A stretch of DNA of 64,000 nt, from contig NC_068970.1 of NCBI RefSeq assembly GCF_016808095.1, forward strand, positions 38,846,630 to 38,910,629. The letters run 5' to 3'. The DNA is from Vigna angularis. Lineage: Eukaryota; Streptophyta; Magnoliopsida; Fabales; Fabaceae. Both the position numbers and the translations under genes were made by a program. Under the pieces are notes generated by a model. It was given only the letters and a program-made list of their open reading frames with translations, was not told the origin of the DNA and searched no databases. Of the stretch, positions 8,473-20,994 are shown in pieces; the first letter of the stretch is position 1; every line of letters begins with the position of its first letter.

Positions 8473-9671
8473 GCTGGATTAGGATTTTTATATTTTTGCT
8501 TTATTTTATGCTTAGTTGAATTTTGTTTATTTTGTTTTTATTTTAGCTAGCTTAAGTACTTGGTTTAATGAATTGTGCTGCAATGGTTTGGTATGATGTG
8601 GTAAAGTGTTGTTTGTGATGAGTAATATTCTTGTGTTTGCTCTATTGTTTTATGATGCTTGTTGAGTTAATGCTTGCTGAGGCTGTTAAGCATAGATGGT
8701 GGTTGCTCATAGTTTTGTTAAAAACAGATGCATGATTTGAATTGGGATTAATATGTTGGGCATAATGTTATCAAATTGTGGATTTTGAGTTAACCGGTGA
8801 GAGGTTGGACTCCAGAGTTTTTGATTGATTGAATGTTATTGCTTTGGAAGCATTATTGATTTTGCCTAATTTTCTATGATTGAACCACTTGTTTGCTTGT
8901 TACATATGATCAAGGCCATGTTTTCTTCTCCCTTAGAGCCAATGCCAATAGGTGACGCCAACAAAGAACAATGTTTTTCTCTAACCTTTGAACCTTGAGC
9001 CTAACGTTGAAAGTTGAAAAACCCTTTTTGAAATCCTTACCTTGAGTAAGTAGAGTATGTTTATGTGGTAATGGAGAATGGTTCAAGTTTGGGGTTGTGA
9101 GAAACCGAAAAGAACTTTGTGAAACTCATTAAAGAGCATTGAGCAAAAGAAAAAACCAAAAGAAAAAGAAAAGATAAGAAAAGAAAGAAAAGATAAGAAA
9201 AGAAAGAAAAGAAAAAAAAGAAAGAAAAGAAAAGGTTAAGCTCAATGAAAGGAAAGTTGGGAATGAGTTGAATATTGGTTTCTCACATAAAAGAAGAAAG
9301 AGAGATTATTGTTAATGTGAATAAATGAATTATGACTCTCTTAACTCAAGGATTTTGTTGTCTAGAAAAACCAATTTTCTTCTTAGCCCAGCCATGTTAC
9401 AAGCCTTCAAAAGTCCTTGTGATGATAACTTGCTTGTGAGTGTGTTTGATTTGTGGTTAAATAAAAGGCAAAGTTGATTCATGAGACATTGTAAGGGTAG
9501 AGTGTAAGAGTGTCACCTCACTATACACCTTTGAGTTTAAGTGAAACACTTTTGAGTGCTTGAGTGAAAAACTTTTAAGTGCTGGAGTGAAACACTATCT
9601 TTGGTGAGGAATAGTTCCATGCACATAGGGTAACATTCTGTTTGCTTGGTGATCACTCATAAGGTTGTTGT
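8473..9671 (+). other. 3' untranslated region of element B, truncated
   Basis: There is no gene. The sequence corresponds to the reverse complement of 11260-12320 in element G. It holds a polypurine-like AAGTTTGGGGTT at 9085-9096 and an A/G-rich tract at about 9150-9235. It stops at 9671, where the minus-strand LTR begins, about 200 bp short of the expected polypurine tract. Confidence 0.6.
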
Positions 9672-11022
9672 TGTTAAGATATCGACAAGTGTACCGAATC
9701 GTATCAAGTAATAATAAAATGGTAAGACCAAGTATCGTTTCCCAAGGGAGTCACGTCACTAAACAGTTATGTAATTACCCAACTAATTAAGACTTTTGAA
9801 GAACAATTTAGTGGTTTTGAATGCAAATGCTATAAAAGTAAACATGACTGCAATATTGACCAATTAAAAGAAAAACACAAAGGTGAATGAATGATATTTA
9901 AAATATGAGATGAATATGTTGTTGGGGTTTACATTTCACCAAGTTTCCTCTCATGCATATATGAATTCATCTTCTTCATTAATGTTAATATCACTTTCTA
10001 AATTACTTAAAACTCGATGTCTCGGCGAAGAAAGCGTATCCTTAATTACTAGTTTACAATGTCTTGTCTCCCTTTCAATTAATTCTGCATTACACAAGCA
10101 CATAAGCTTAAGATAACCAAACCTCATATCCCTATGTCTAGGCAATACTACTTTTGGGAGCAATTCTCCAGATCTAGGTTTCCCTGTATGTGTCCATATC
10201 ACGAAAACCAATAATCATGCCATGAATGAGTTAAACATAACAAGCATTGAGAAAAAAAGAATAACCCTAACAATTAATGTAAGAAGCATAAAAATATTTG
10301 AATAAATTCAAATACATGAGAGTTCACAAGGTTACATCATCCCCCAACAACAAAAAATGTTTAGTTTCCCATCGTTATGGAGAAACTAGATGAACAATGG
10401 AATGAAAAAGATAGAAAAACCCTAAAAACTGAAGAGGAGAGCTTCCGCATCCACTTCTACCTTCATAGATTTGGAGAAAATCTGAATTTGTGTTAATTTT
10501 GTGAAAAGATACCCTCTCTAGGTCGAGCTAATCCTTAAATAGGGCTGAATTGGGCAATGGGCCAACATTGCCACCACTCAACGCCCTACTTAGGGCACTC
10601 AAGCGTGCTTGCGAGAAGAATGGTGCTCAACGTCAATTGGAGGGCGCCCAGGCGTAAAACGTTGCAGGAAAGATGGCGCTCAGCGCCCATAAAAGGGCGC
10701 CCAGGCGTGAATGTGAGGCTCCAGCGTTGAGGGTCATGAAAAGGGCGCCCAAGCGTGAGTGCGACCTTCTGCAACCTTATCTTCTAGTGCTCTTTTTGTC
10801 CTTTATGAGTTCCAACTTCTTCACAACTTAACTCCTCTTCCAATTCATCTCAATTTCCTACAAAACCAAGGAGATTTAGTGATAAAATCTTCAAGTGTAA
10901 CCTCAACTCTCTTATTTCCCAAAATAAACCAAAATCAAGAGAACAAAAAAGTTTCTATGTCAAAAAGGGTTCATTTGATATCAAAATTTACTCTCAAATA
11001 ATGGTTAAATCAACCATTATGA
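9672..11022 (-). repeat. 3' LTR of element G
   Basis: In plus-strand view it begins TGTTAAGATATCGACA and ends CAACCATTATGA; the expected terminal CA has mutated to GA. It is 1351 bp. The GC-rich palindromic array is at about 10572-10762 with three to four units, next to a TATTTAAGG-like promoter box (complement at about 10533-10541). Confidence 0.8.
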
Positions 11023-12395
11023 AAACCCCAAACTTGAAAATTTACTTGTCCTCAAGCAAAACAAAATGTAACTCACCCTAAACAACAATTCAATGATTCA
11101 ACATATCATAAAACCCTTTCTCCCAAGACAAGTAATCACCCACAACTGCTTATCATACAAATCTCAGTCAAAATATATTGATGAATTGGTCAATCAACTT
11201 CACTATGGTGCTCATATTATCCCAACATACAGCAGATGCAAACTCATGAATGATCAAGAGCCAAGCAAAAATGTTATGTTATAATGCGTGGAACTAATCC
11301 TCTCTAAAGACAGTGTTTCACTAAAAAAGTGTTTCACTCAAGCACTCAAAAGTGTATAGTGAGGTGACACTCTTGCACTCTACTATCAACATGTCACATG
11401 AATCAACTTTGCCTTTCATTTAACCACAATCAAACACACTCACAAGTAAGTTATCATCACAAGGACTTTTCAAGGCTTGTAACGTGGCTAGGCTAAGAAG
11501 AAAAATTGGTTTTTCTGGACAACAAAGTTCCTTGAGTTAAGAGAGTGCACAATTCATTCATTCACATTAACAATTCATCTCTCTTTTAATTTTTATGTGA
11601 GAAACCAAACTTTCAATTTATTCCCAACTTCACTTTCATTGAGCTCATTCTTTCTTCTTTTATTTTTACTTTTGCTCAATGCTCTTTCATGAATTTCACA
11701 AAGTTCTTTTTTGTTTCTCACCACCCCAAACTTGAACCATTCTCCATTACCACATACATATACTCTACTCAACTCAAGGTAAGGATTTCAAAAAGGGTTT
11801 TTTAACTTCCAAATTTAGGCTCAAGGCGCAAAGGATAGAGAAAAATATTGATCTTTGTTGGGTTCACCTATAGACATTGGCTCTAAGGGAGAAGAAAAGC
11901 ATGGCCTTGATCATTTGTAACAAGCAAGCAAGTGGTTTAATCATAGAAACTTAAGAAAAATCAATCATGCTTCCAAAGCAATAGCATTCAATCAATCAAA
12001 AACTCTGAAGCCCAACCTCTCACAGGTTAACTCAAGTTCCACAATTTGATAACCATCCTGCCCAATAAATTAATCATAATTAACATCATGCATCAGTTTC
12101 TAACAACCATGAGCAACCACCTGTATATAAGACTTGACCATGCATCATCTCAACATCAATCACACAATAAAGCAGCATAAGGTATCAATTACTCATCACA
12201 CACATATTATAGCCAAACCATCCAAACATATATCATTAAGCTGAGTACATACTTCAAAGTCATAGTTCCACAAATTAAAGTAAAAGTAAAAGAAAACTCC
12301 TGTTAGGATAGCATTCATCAATAAATGCTATCCAGCATCCATCAGTAGATGCTTCTCAACAAATCTAGCATCCATCAGTAGATGCTCTCCACAAA
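11023..12395 (-). other. 3' untranslated region, polypurine tract and minisatellite of element G
   Basis: There is no gene. On the minus strand, CAAGTTTGGGGTT directly precedes the LTR (about 11037-11025), a second AAGTTTGGGGT lies at about 11733-11723, and three units of the GCATCTACTGATGGATGC repeat lie at 12386-12318. The rest is AT-rich untranslated sequence matching 8473-9671. Confidence 0.6.
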
Positions 12396-13625
12396 TCAAC
12401 CCCAGCTATCATCTGAGTCATCCTCCTCATCTTCATCATCTTCCTCTTCATCTTCCTCTTCTTCTTCATCTTCCTCCATAGCTGCGGCACTAGAGGCTCC
12501 AGCTCCTCCACCATCCCGAGCTGGATTTGTAGGCCAAGCAACATAAGTCTGGAATTCTTCCTAAGTCATGAACTTCCTCTCAAGAAAGGCGGAAGTCAGA
12601 TTCATTAATATAGCCTGCTCGCTTCTATATAGCGCCTCCATCGTAGACTTCATTAGAGACATGTACTTGTGTCTCATCTGGAATGGTGCAGCATCCTGAG
12701 CAACATCCTAAGCCTGCCCCTGCTGATCCCGCTGTGGCGCTCTCCTATGAACCCTTGGAGGCTGATGTGCTGGCATAGGTATTCCAGCTTCATCCAGCAT
12801 GTAGTCCTGGGTATAGTATGAAACATAAATTTCCTTTATGGGTCATTCAAATGGAGGATGTGAGACATTCACCCCTACTAACTTGCACAAATGGGTGATA
12901 AGAGAAGGATGCCCTAGAGGTGCCTTGTTGCTGACAGGATGGGCACAATGTTTTATTTCATCAGCTATGAGTTGCCCCAAATTAATATTCAGCCCTCTCA
13001 GAACACAGAAAAGGAATATTGCCTTGTTTGTAGTGATTTCGGGAACATGGGAGCATGGTTGGATATTGGCATGTGTAAATGCCATCCAATATTTAGCCAA
13101 TGGGGTCAAATAAGTCCTCCTGATGTGGATGGGTGTATCATTCCTGTTCCTCTGAAACCTCCCACCTAGCATGCACAGTGTTTGCTCCACATCAACATAG
13201 TTGATGTCCTCCTCCATACCTAGAGCAAACTGACATTGCTCTCCAGTCCATTCAGACCCAAGGAAACTGTTGATGGTGTCATCATCATAGGGAATTCTCT
13301 TCCCTCTCACATAACTGCTATAAGCTTCATGATTGTTTCCAAATCCCCTAACATTGGTGTAGAACTCCTTCACCACAGCTATGTTGGCTGGTGAAGGGTA
13401 AGAGTATACATTCTGCCGTTGCCTCCTTCCCAGCTCTCTTCCAAACTCAGGTGCCATGGTGGGTATCAGTCCCACCTTCCTCTCCATCAAAAGCCTCATG
13501 TTCTGGACCGTCTGAAAATGCCTCTCATGCATTTGTGAGAAAAATTTGTTGGAATAGATATGTTCCTTTCTCTTCTGTCCTCTATCAGTAGTGTGCTTCA
13601 CACGCTTTCTAGATGATGAGGCCAT
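12396..13625 (-). pseudogene. TP ORF, most complete copy, three in-frame stops
   Basis: From ATG 13625 (MASSSRKRVK) one frame runs about 409 codons to a TGA at 12398-12396, broken by TGA at 12845 and two later TAG codons. Order: basic N-terminus; helix FSQMHERHFQTVQNMRLLME (about residues 30-50); the SPANIAVVKEFYTN block; a region rich in conserved aromatic residues with YLTPLAKYWMAFTHANIQP; KAIFLFCVLRGLNINLGQLI; a Gln/Pro-rich linker; and a strongly acidic tail of about 25 Glu/Asp. I take this to be the plant-specific 'putative plant transposon protein' family found after pol in Athila-like elements. No transmembrane segment is evident, which argues against a classical envelope protein. Its role is unknown. 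Confidence 0.65.
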
Positions 13626-13627
13626 AT

Positions 13628-14061
13628 CTGTACCACAATCAAACACAATATTCTACTAATGAGTATTCCATAATATTTATGCATTTCAACACATCCTCAC
13701 TAGTCAACATAACCATCCTATCATCTAAACACCCATCAACATAAAAATCCTTTTTCTCCAACGCTGAGGGCGAATCAGAGGGCCCTCAGTGATACCTACA
13801 CATGACTAGAATCACCAAAACACACACCATGAAACAGACGTGACAGCGCTGAGCGTCCCTTAGTGGGCCCTCAGTGCCACACTAAAAAAACCCTCACAGC
13901 CCTAGCTGAGGAAATGCACCACACACATACTTTCCACAGTGCAATAATCATCAATAATTCATCCAGCAATAGTTTATTCAACAGATCTAACACATATCAT
14001 GCATAAACGTCAAAAATAAAAAACTATCAAGAGTTCAAAATTGAAAATGCAAGATGCTTAC
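13628..14061 (-). promoter_or_regulatory. 5'-UTR intron ahead of the TP ORF, element G
   Basis: The minus-strand donor CTCAA|GTAAGC begins at 14061 and the acceptor GTACAG ends at 13628, two bases before ATG (434 bp). GC-rich palindromic modules CGCTGAGCG and GGGCCCTCAG lie inside (about 13758-13883). The upstream exon continues to 14247 and carries AAGTTTGGGGTT (14165-14154). Confidence 0.6.
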
Positions 14062-14247
14062 TTGAGTGGAGTTCCAAATATTTCAAAATTAATGTGCACA
14101 AGAGCTAGTGGAAACTTAGGGATTCTCTGCACAATAGCTACAACAACCACAAAAACCCCAAACTTAGTGAATGAAATGAAGCAAAGAGTAGTGGAGATGG
14201 TGATTTTTGGAGAAAAGATGAAAGGGGGAAGTAATAGGGAACCCTAA

Positions 14248-14995
14248 TGATGGAAGACAATCAAGAAATCACATTGGACCTCTTACTAGAGCCACGACAA
14301 GGAAGATTCAAGAAAAATAAGGATCACCTAACATTTTACTTCTATGGAAGGTTACTTATAAAAATCCTTCTTTTCTTAACTAAAGCATTTATACTTTGTT
14401 TTGTAGGGACTAATAAAGCTTGGAGACCATGATTGAGCCATCCAAGAAGTTAAATCAATAAAGGAAAGCAAAGGAGCCAAAAGGGGAAGTGCTTGCGGAA
14501 TGCACAAACATTTTTCACTCAAGAGAAGACCAATCCCGTGACTTCGCTGATTTGGAATGAAGCATGCACCTTGCTGGCTGAGCTGGAATGAGGCATGGAC
14601 CTTGCGGGATCAAAATGGACTTGCCTCCTATGCTAAATAATTTGAATTTAGGAGGGAATTAAATAAGAAATTAGGCTCCTCTTCACCTATAAATAAGAGG
14701 GCCTCTTCTTTGTATTTTCTCACATTTGAGCTTAATGATATGCTGCAGAATTTTCTTTCCAGCTTTTGTGCTCTTAAGTCACCTTTGATTTACTACTTCT
14801 TCTTCCTCTTTCAAGCTTCCTTCCTCTGTAGGAAGGCCCTCTGAGCTTTGAGGCTTCACTCATACACCTCTTCTCCATTAAAACACTTCAAACCACTGCA
14901 CTGTTTCATCAATCCACTGCACCTTCAGTCACTGTTGGTTTCTTCTGGTTTGGAGCTTCTGCCTGTTGGTTTCCAGTTGGGACTAGTCTCCATCA
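14248..14995 (+). repeat. 5' LTR of element C
   Basis: It starts TGATGGAAGACAATC and ends CTCCATCA. A TATA box TATAAATAAG is at 14688-14697. The LTR at 58155-58870 is a clear relative (716 bp). Confidence 0.85.
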
Positions 14996-14997
14996 AG

Positions 14998-15010
14998 TGG
15001 TATCATGAGC
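14998..15010 (+). other. Primer binding site of element C, variant tRNA-iMet type
   Basis: TGGTATCATGAGC differs from the usual TGGTATCAGAGC by one inserted T. The same variant is at 58873-58885, so it is a family trait rather than a private mutation. Confidence 0.7.
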
Positions 15011-17485
15011 TTAGGTCGTCCACGCACCAAGAGCTAAGTTATTCCTCCATCTTTGCACTCCATTTCTGCATTCTGTCGTGCTTTCTGTTTCAGTTTTCCA
15101 GTTTCTGTTTTGATTATTTTTGTTGCTTCTGTTTTACTTTTTCCAGTCATTAATTTTGTGTTTCTTGGTGCTGTGTTGTGTTTCCAGTGTTCATACATGT
15201 TTTTTACTCATTTTAAATGGTGAATCATTCTTGCTTATGTCTCTTCCAGCTTTAGAATTCAATTCCAGTATGTTAAAGTCATGTGCTCAAAATTCTGATG
15301 CAGTGATTTAATTTGTCATTAAATCTGGTTTTTCCTGCTTTGGTTTTTGGATGTTCTTGAGTTCAGATGAAAGTGAATTCATATATCAACCAAATAAGGT
15401 AATGAGAGCTTAATCTAGCCTTGGTGATATAAGCAGAATCACTAAAACTCTGGTTCAACTTTCAAATCTGATTGAAAATTCATTTCTGGTTTAAGTTTTC
15501 TTTGAATATGTTTCAGTTGAATTTTTCTGTTTCTGAACCATTGTACAACTTTGTTTTATGTTATTGGACATGGCTAAAAGTGTAGTAGACCATTACAAGA
15601 AATGAAATGCAATTTGCATAGCTTGGTTGCTCACAATTAATAGCATTCCATTGTTTCAGTTTTTAATCCAATCTTTTCACCGTGCTAAGTTTCTTTGAAC
15701 TGTGTAATTTGAGTTTGGTCATGCTAAGCATCTCAATTCTAGCTTATTTCAGTAGAGTTACATCTTCTTGAGTTAATTTGATCATTGTTCCAGCCTTTGT
15801 TTCTTTTAAAGCTGATTTTGGTGGAAATTTGGTGCATTTTACTGCATAATTTGGTACAACAGAGGTAATGTTTTGAAATCTGCTGTTTTTGTGTTGTTTA
15901 AGAGTTTGAGCAAGTTTAAATTGATGATTTAAAGTTGCTAGCACTGTTCATTTGGTCAAAACTAGGCCTATATGCAGATTTGCACTTTAAACCATCACTT
16001 TTTGGGTTAATTTGGAAGTGAACCAGTGAATTCACATTGCAATTTGTTTTCCAGCTGTTTCAATGTTTAAACATCTTTAAAATGATTATACAAAGTTTTT
16101 TGATGCATCAATTGAACTGCTGAATCACTTCCAATCAAAATTGGGTTTAAAACCACCATTTCAGTCCACTTTTTCTGGTGCAAAATACACTTTCCAGCCA
16201 CTGTTTATGTATTTCTTCTTCAAATTCATTTCTGGATTGTGGAAAAAGTTGGTTCAATGTTTGAGAATGAAAATGAATGATCAAAAGAAGTATAATCAAG
16301 TGATAAAAGGCTTATAGAACCTTACAATCCAGTTTAGAGGCCCTAAAACTCAAAAACTCAAAATCTGAAATTCATTGGGGCATTTTATCAAACACCTTTG
16401 CAAAATTTCAAACAGTTTGGGTCTGGATGGATTTTGATATGCGATTTTGATTTTTATTGCTTTCTTCATCTGTTCTAGTGCCATTGTTAGGTTCCTTTTG
16501 AGTGCTTGCTGTTATTCCATCCCTGTTTCCACTTGAGTTCCTCATTCTTGGCTTCCAAATTGTCAAAAGTTTAAAAATCTGGTTTGAAATTCTGGTGCAG
16601 TTTGCTAATTCTGTTTGGTGTGTTTTGAGTGGAATCTTGAGGTGCTGTGGTAGCTATTGTGAGGCATCCAGGTGCAGAAACCTTCACCTACTGAGGTAGC
16701 ATATTAGGAAGTGAAAAGGGGGTTGAAGTGGGAACAAAAAGGGAGCTTTTGAGCAGCTGCAACTCTGCTGTTCCAGCAGCTAGAAATACACTAGAAAAGC
16801 TTGAAGTGCAACCTGTTTTGGAGTAGCAATCTGCAGCAGCAAGAGAGTGAAGTTTACATTAGTTTTAGGCCTTATTTTAAGTTTGTTTACACAACATATC
16901 ACAGAACCTTTGCTGTTTAAAGTTAATTTTCGTTTCCTTGACTAAGTGACTTGGGAAAATGCTCTTGAAGCAATTCCAAGATCACATTTAAACATTGTAA
17001 TAGTGCAATTTCGTTTTCTTAGTGTGGAAGTGTGTCAAGGGGCTCCAAGTGTCACTTGCACTTTCACTTAGGGCCGTCTAGCATTTACATTTTGCATCTT
17101 TATTGCTTTATTTAAATTGCTTGCTTGATTTTTTTGTTTTAAGTCTCCGTGATATATAGGATTGCATAGCATATAGCTAAACCTTGTTTTGGTTTTTAGG
17201 AGCATTTCATTATCATTTGAAAATATTTTGAAGAATTTCTACGTAGAAACTAAGGTAAAAGATAACTCTAAGGAAACTCTGGCTAAGGAAGAACTTGGTT
17301 TCTAAGCTTGTCCAATTGTGACTCACCTCTTCTTCCTGGGAGCTACTTGGAAACAATTTTTACCTCTAGAATTTGATTAGAAATTTTTCACCAAAAACAA
17401 GGAAACTTTGTGAAAATATTTTCACTCATTACTTGTGCAAGACTTTGAAAACCTTGTGAAAATCATTTCTACATACTTGTCAAGA
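15011..17485 (+). other. Long untranslated leader of element C
   Basis: No gene is seen. About 2.5 kb of T-rich sequence is collinear with 58886-61370. Near its end is a conserved block, ACTTGGTTTCTAAGC followed by GTGACTCACCTCTTCTTCC (17318-17336), also present in family 3 leaders. A leader this long before gag is unusual and may hold packaging or translation signals; that is inference. Confidence 0.7.
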
Positions 17486-19861
17486 ATGAGTCAATCTAGT
17501 GTCCAAGGGAGTTTAAAACCTAAAAGTGAGAGCTTACAAGTAAGAGAGGAATTTGAGCAAAAGTTCCAACAAAGGGACAAAGAGATTAGTGAGCTCAAGG
17601 ATATGATTGGTCAACTTTTGATCAATCAAGACAAGGGTAAAAGGAAAGAAGGGTCTACACATAGAAAAAGAGAATACCTTGGAGATACATCCTCTCCACC
17701 TAGTGAACCTGAGCATTATAACAGTCATCACAATGATGACCACTATCAAATACCTCCTAGGGGAAATCATAGAGTGAGAGAGCATCACCCAAGGGAACCC
17801 AAAATTGATCTTCCTCCTTTCCATGGAAAAGATGATGTGGAAGAATATCTGGAATGGGAGATGAAAGTTGAGCAATTGTTTGAGTGTCACCAAATAGATG
17901 ATGAGAGGAGAGTAACTATGGCCTCTTTAAGCTTTCAAGGCTATGCCTTATATTGGTGGGCAACCTTGGTCAAAGATCTGAGATTGAGAAACCTACCTTC
18001 CATTAGGTATTGGAATGAGTTAAGGTCTGCCTTAAGAAGAAGGCATGTGCCAGCTTACTATGATAGGGAGTTAATGGACAAGCTCCATAAACTCCAACAA
18101 AGAAACATGAGTGTTGAAGAATATAGGCAAAAAATGGAGTTACTCATGTTGAGAGCTAGGATAAGAGAGGAACCAAGGATAACAATTGCTAGGTTCCAAA
18201 GTGGACTTAATTATGACATAAGAGATAAGGTAGAACTCTTACCTTACAATGATCTCAATGAATTAGTCCAACTTTGTGTGAGGGTGGAGCAACAACTCAA
18301 GAGGAAAAGCTCCACTAGAAAGGACTTCCCCACTAGTTCTAGCTATAAGAGAGAATACAAGAGGAAGGGTAGTCTATCTAAATCAAGGTATGATGGGTCT
18401 AGGGAAAGAGAGAGAGAAAAATAAAGGGTTAAAGAACCTTCAAGAGACCATAAAAGTAAGGAGACTAAGTGCTTTAGATGTGGGGAAAAAGGAAACTATG
18501 CATCTGAGTGTCGAAATAGAAGGTCAACTTACATTCTTGAGCATGAGAGTGATAGTGAGGGTTCTTCATATAATGAGTCTGAAACATCCACTTCTGAAGA
18601 AGAAGAAGCTTTACCTTTTGATGGTGACTTACTCATGGTAAGAAGACTCCTTGAAAATAAACATATTGAGTTAGAACAGTCACACATAGAGAATCTATTT
18701 CACACGAGGTGTAAAGTTTTTGAAAAGACATGTTCAATGATTGTGGATAATGGCTCTTGTTGCAACTATTGTAGTTCAAGAATGGTAGAGAAGCTAGGCT
18801 TAACTACTACTCCTCATCCTAAACCTTATAAACTTCAATGGATCAAAGAGGATGAAGGAATAATAGTTAAAGAACAAGTGAGTGTACCCATTTCCATTGG
18901 AAAATATGAAGACCAAATTGTTTGTGATATAGTACCAATGGAAGCTGGACACATATTACTTGGAAGGCCTTGGCAATTTGATAAACAAGCTCTACATGAT
19001 GGAGTCACCAACAAAATTACCATTCAACACAAGGGTAGGAAAATTGTTTTGTGTCCTCTTACACCTTCACAAGTAAGAGAGGACCAAATATTTCCTAAGA
19101 AGAAGTTGGATGGAGAGAAGAAAAAGGAAAATAGGAAAGAGAAAAAGGAGAAGAATATGAGTTTGCTAAACAATGCCTCAACCAAAGAAGTTGTCCAACC
19201 TCAAACCTTAAAAGCTTCTAAAAATATTTTGCTTGGACAACCTCATTTTCTTCTCTATTGCAAAGAGGCAATTGTTTCAGTAAATTATGAACTTGGTTCT
19301 CTACCAAAGGGGTTGCAAAAACTTTTAAAAGAATTTGATGATGTATTTCCTAAAGAGGTACCAAGTGGATTACCACCTTTGAGGGGAATAGAACATCAAA
19401 TAGATTTGGTGCCTGGGGCAAGCCTTCCTAATAGGCCAACCTATAGGACCAACCCCATGGAAACAAAAGAGAAAGAAAAACAAGTTAATGAATTATTGAA
19501 CAAAGGGTGGATCCAAAAGAGCTTAAGTCCTTGTGTTGTGCCTGTGTTGTTGGTTCCTAAGAAGGATGGATCTTGGAGAATGTGTACAGATTGTAGGGCC
19601 ATCAACAATATAACTGTTAAATATAAGCACCCCATTCCTAGATTAGATGACATGTTGGATGAATTACATAGAGCAAACATTTTCACTAAAATTGATCTCA
19701 AAAGCGGATATCATCAAATAAGAATTCAAGAGGGAGATGAATGGAAAACCGTTTTCAAGACCAAGTTTGGTTTGTATGAATGGTTAGTCATGCCCTTTGG
19801 TTTGACCAATGCTCCAAGTACATTCATGAGGTTGATGAATCATGTCCAGGGAGGTTTGTAG
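17486..19861 (+). pseudogene. Gag-protease-RT (first part), element C
   Basis: I chose MSQSSVQG (17486) as start because element D begins the same way. Gag has a coiled N-terminus, a charged linker and the retrotransposon gag domain (about residues 110-265, including YLEWEMKVEQLFECHQ). A TAA at 18422-18424 interrupts it. In the same frame follow a zinc knuckle in which the His is replaced by Asn, and the protease, where the active-site triplet is DNG (residue 421) instead of DSG as in D. RT then runs from about [10 protein letters not shown] to the block [18 protein letters not shown], where a 13-bp deletion near 19846 shifts the frame to a stop at 19861. Four independent lesions show it is dead. 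Confidence 0.85.
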
Positions 19862-20994
19862 TGGTCTACTTCGATGACATCTTAATCTATAATCAAGGTC
19901 TTCAAGAGCACCTTAGCCATGTTAAACAAGTCTTGTTTCTTCTTAGAGAACATCATCTCTTTGAAAACTTTGATAAATGTACTTTTTGTCAAGAAAGTGT
20001 AATTTTCCTTGGATTCAAAGTTGGAAAAGAAGGTGTACATGTTGATCCTAAGAAGATCAAGGCTATACAAGAATGGCCAACCCCTAAAACAGTAGGAGAG
20101 GTGAGAAGTTTCCATGGATTAGCTAGTTTTTATAGAAGATTTGTAAAAGACTTCTCCACCTTAGCTGCTCCTTTGAATGAACTAGTCAAGAAAGATGTTC
20201 CTTTTCTTTGGGGTGATAAACAAGCATTCTCTTTTGAGACCTTGAAACATAAGTTAACTCATGCACCTATTCTAGCCTTGCCTGATTTTTCCAAAGCCTT
20301 TGAACTAGAATGTGATGCATCTAGGATAGGGATAGGAGCTGTTTTAATTCAAGAAGGTCATCCCGTAGCCTACTTTAGTGAAAAACTTAGGGGACCTACT
20401 TTAAACTATCCTACCTATGATAAAGAGTTATATGCCCTCATTAGAGCTTTAAAAACTTGGGAGCATTATTTAGTAATTCGAGAATTCATCATACATACTA
20501 ACCATGAATCTCTCAAGTATATTAAAGGGCAAGCAAAGCTAAACAAAACACATGCCAAGTGGGTGGAATACCTGGAGCAATTTCCTTATGTCATCAAACA
20601 CAAAAAGGGGAGTACTAATGTTGTTGCAGATGCTTTATCTAGAAGACATGCATTATTAGTAACCCTAGGCTCACAAATATTAGGATTTGATGATATAAGA
20701 GAACTATATGAAAATGATGAAACATTTGCATCCACTTATTCTTCATGTCTTAAGAAGCCTTTTGATGGATTCTATCTTTCTGAGGGGTATCTTTTTAATA
20801 AAGGAAAACTTTGTATACCCCAAGGATCTATTAGAAAACTTCTTATCAGAGAGAGTCATGGAGGAGGACTCATGAACCATCATGGAGTTGATAAAACTCT
20901 AAACATTTTGAAAAGTAAATTCTATTGGCCACACATGAGAGTAGATGTTCAAAGGCATTATTCTAAATGCATAGCTTGTTTACAAGCTAAATAA
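19855..20994 (+). pseudogene. RT (second part), RNase H and integrase zinc domain, element C
   Basis: In the shifted frame the RT catalytic block [12 protein letters not shown] is intact, followed by the thumb, RNase H (starting near [15 protein letters not shown], with the catalytic Asp) and the integrase HHCC zinc finger (HGVDK...CIACLQAK). A TAA at 20992-20994 stops it; the next codon continues in the same frame at 20995. The frame was continuous with the upstream gag-pol before the 13-bp deletion. Confidence 0.85.

Larger units (their letters stand above)
9672..14247 (-). mobile_element. Element G: minus-strand family 1 element, 3' half
   Basis: Read right to left it has the TP leader with intron (to 13628), TP ORF (13625-12396), minisatellite (12386-12318), 3' untranslated region, polypurine tract (about 11035-11025) and 3' LTR (11022-9672). 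The right edge is cut by the LTR of element C. The gag-protease piece at 21390-23268 has the right family, strand and order to be its 5' half, which would make C an insertion into G followed by deletion. That link is inference. Confidence 0.6.

Noticed and set aside
9910..10211. ORFs on both strands in the minus-strand LTR (also 27335-27520)
   Set aside because: They recur because the LTR recurs; no domains, and the frames are not kept between copies.
12396..13625. Envelope glycoprotein gene
   Set aside because: The TP ORF lies where env-like genes occur in some Athila elements, but no signal peptide or transmembrane helix is visible and the tail is acidic.
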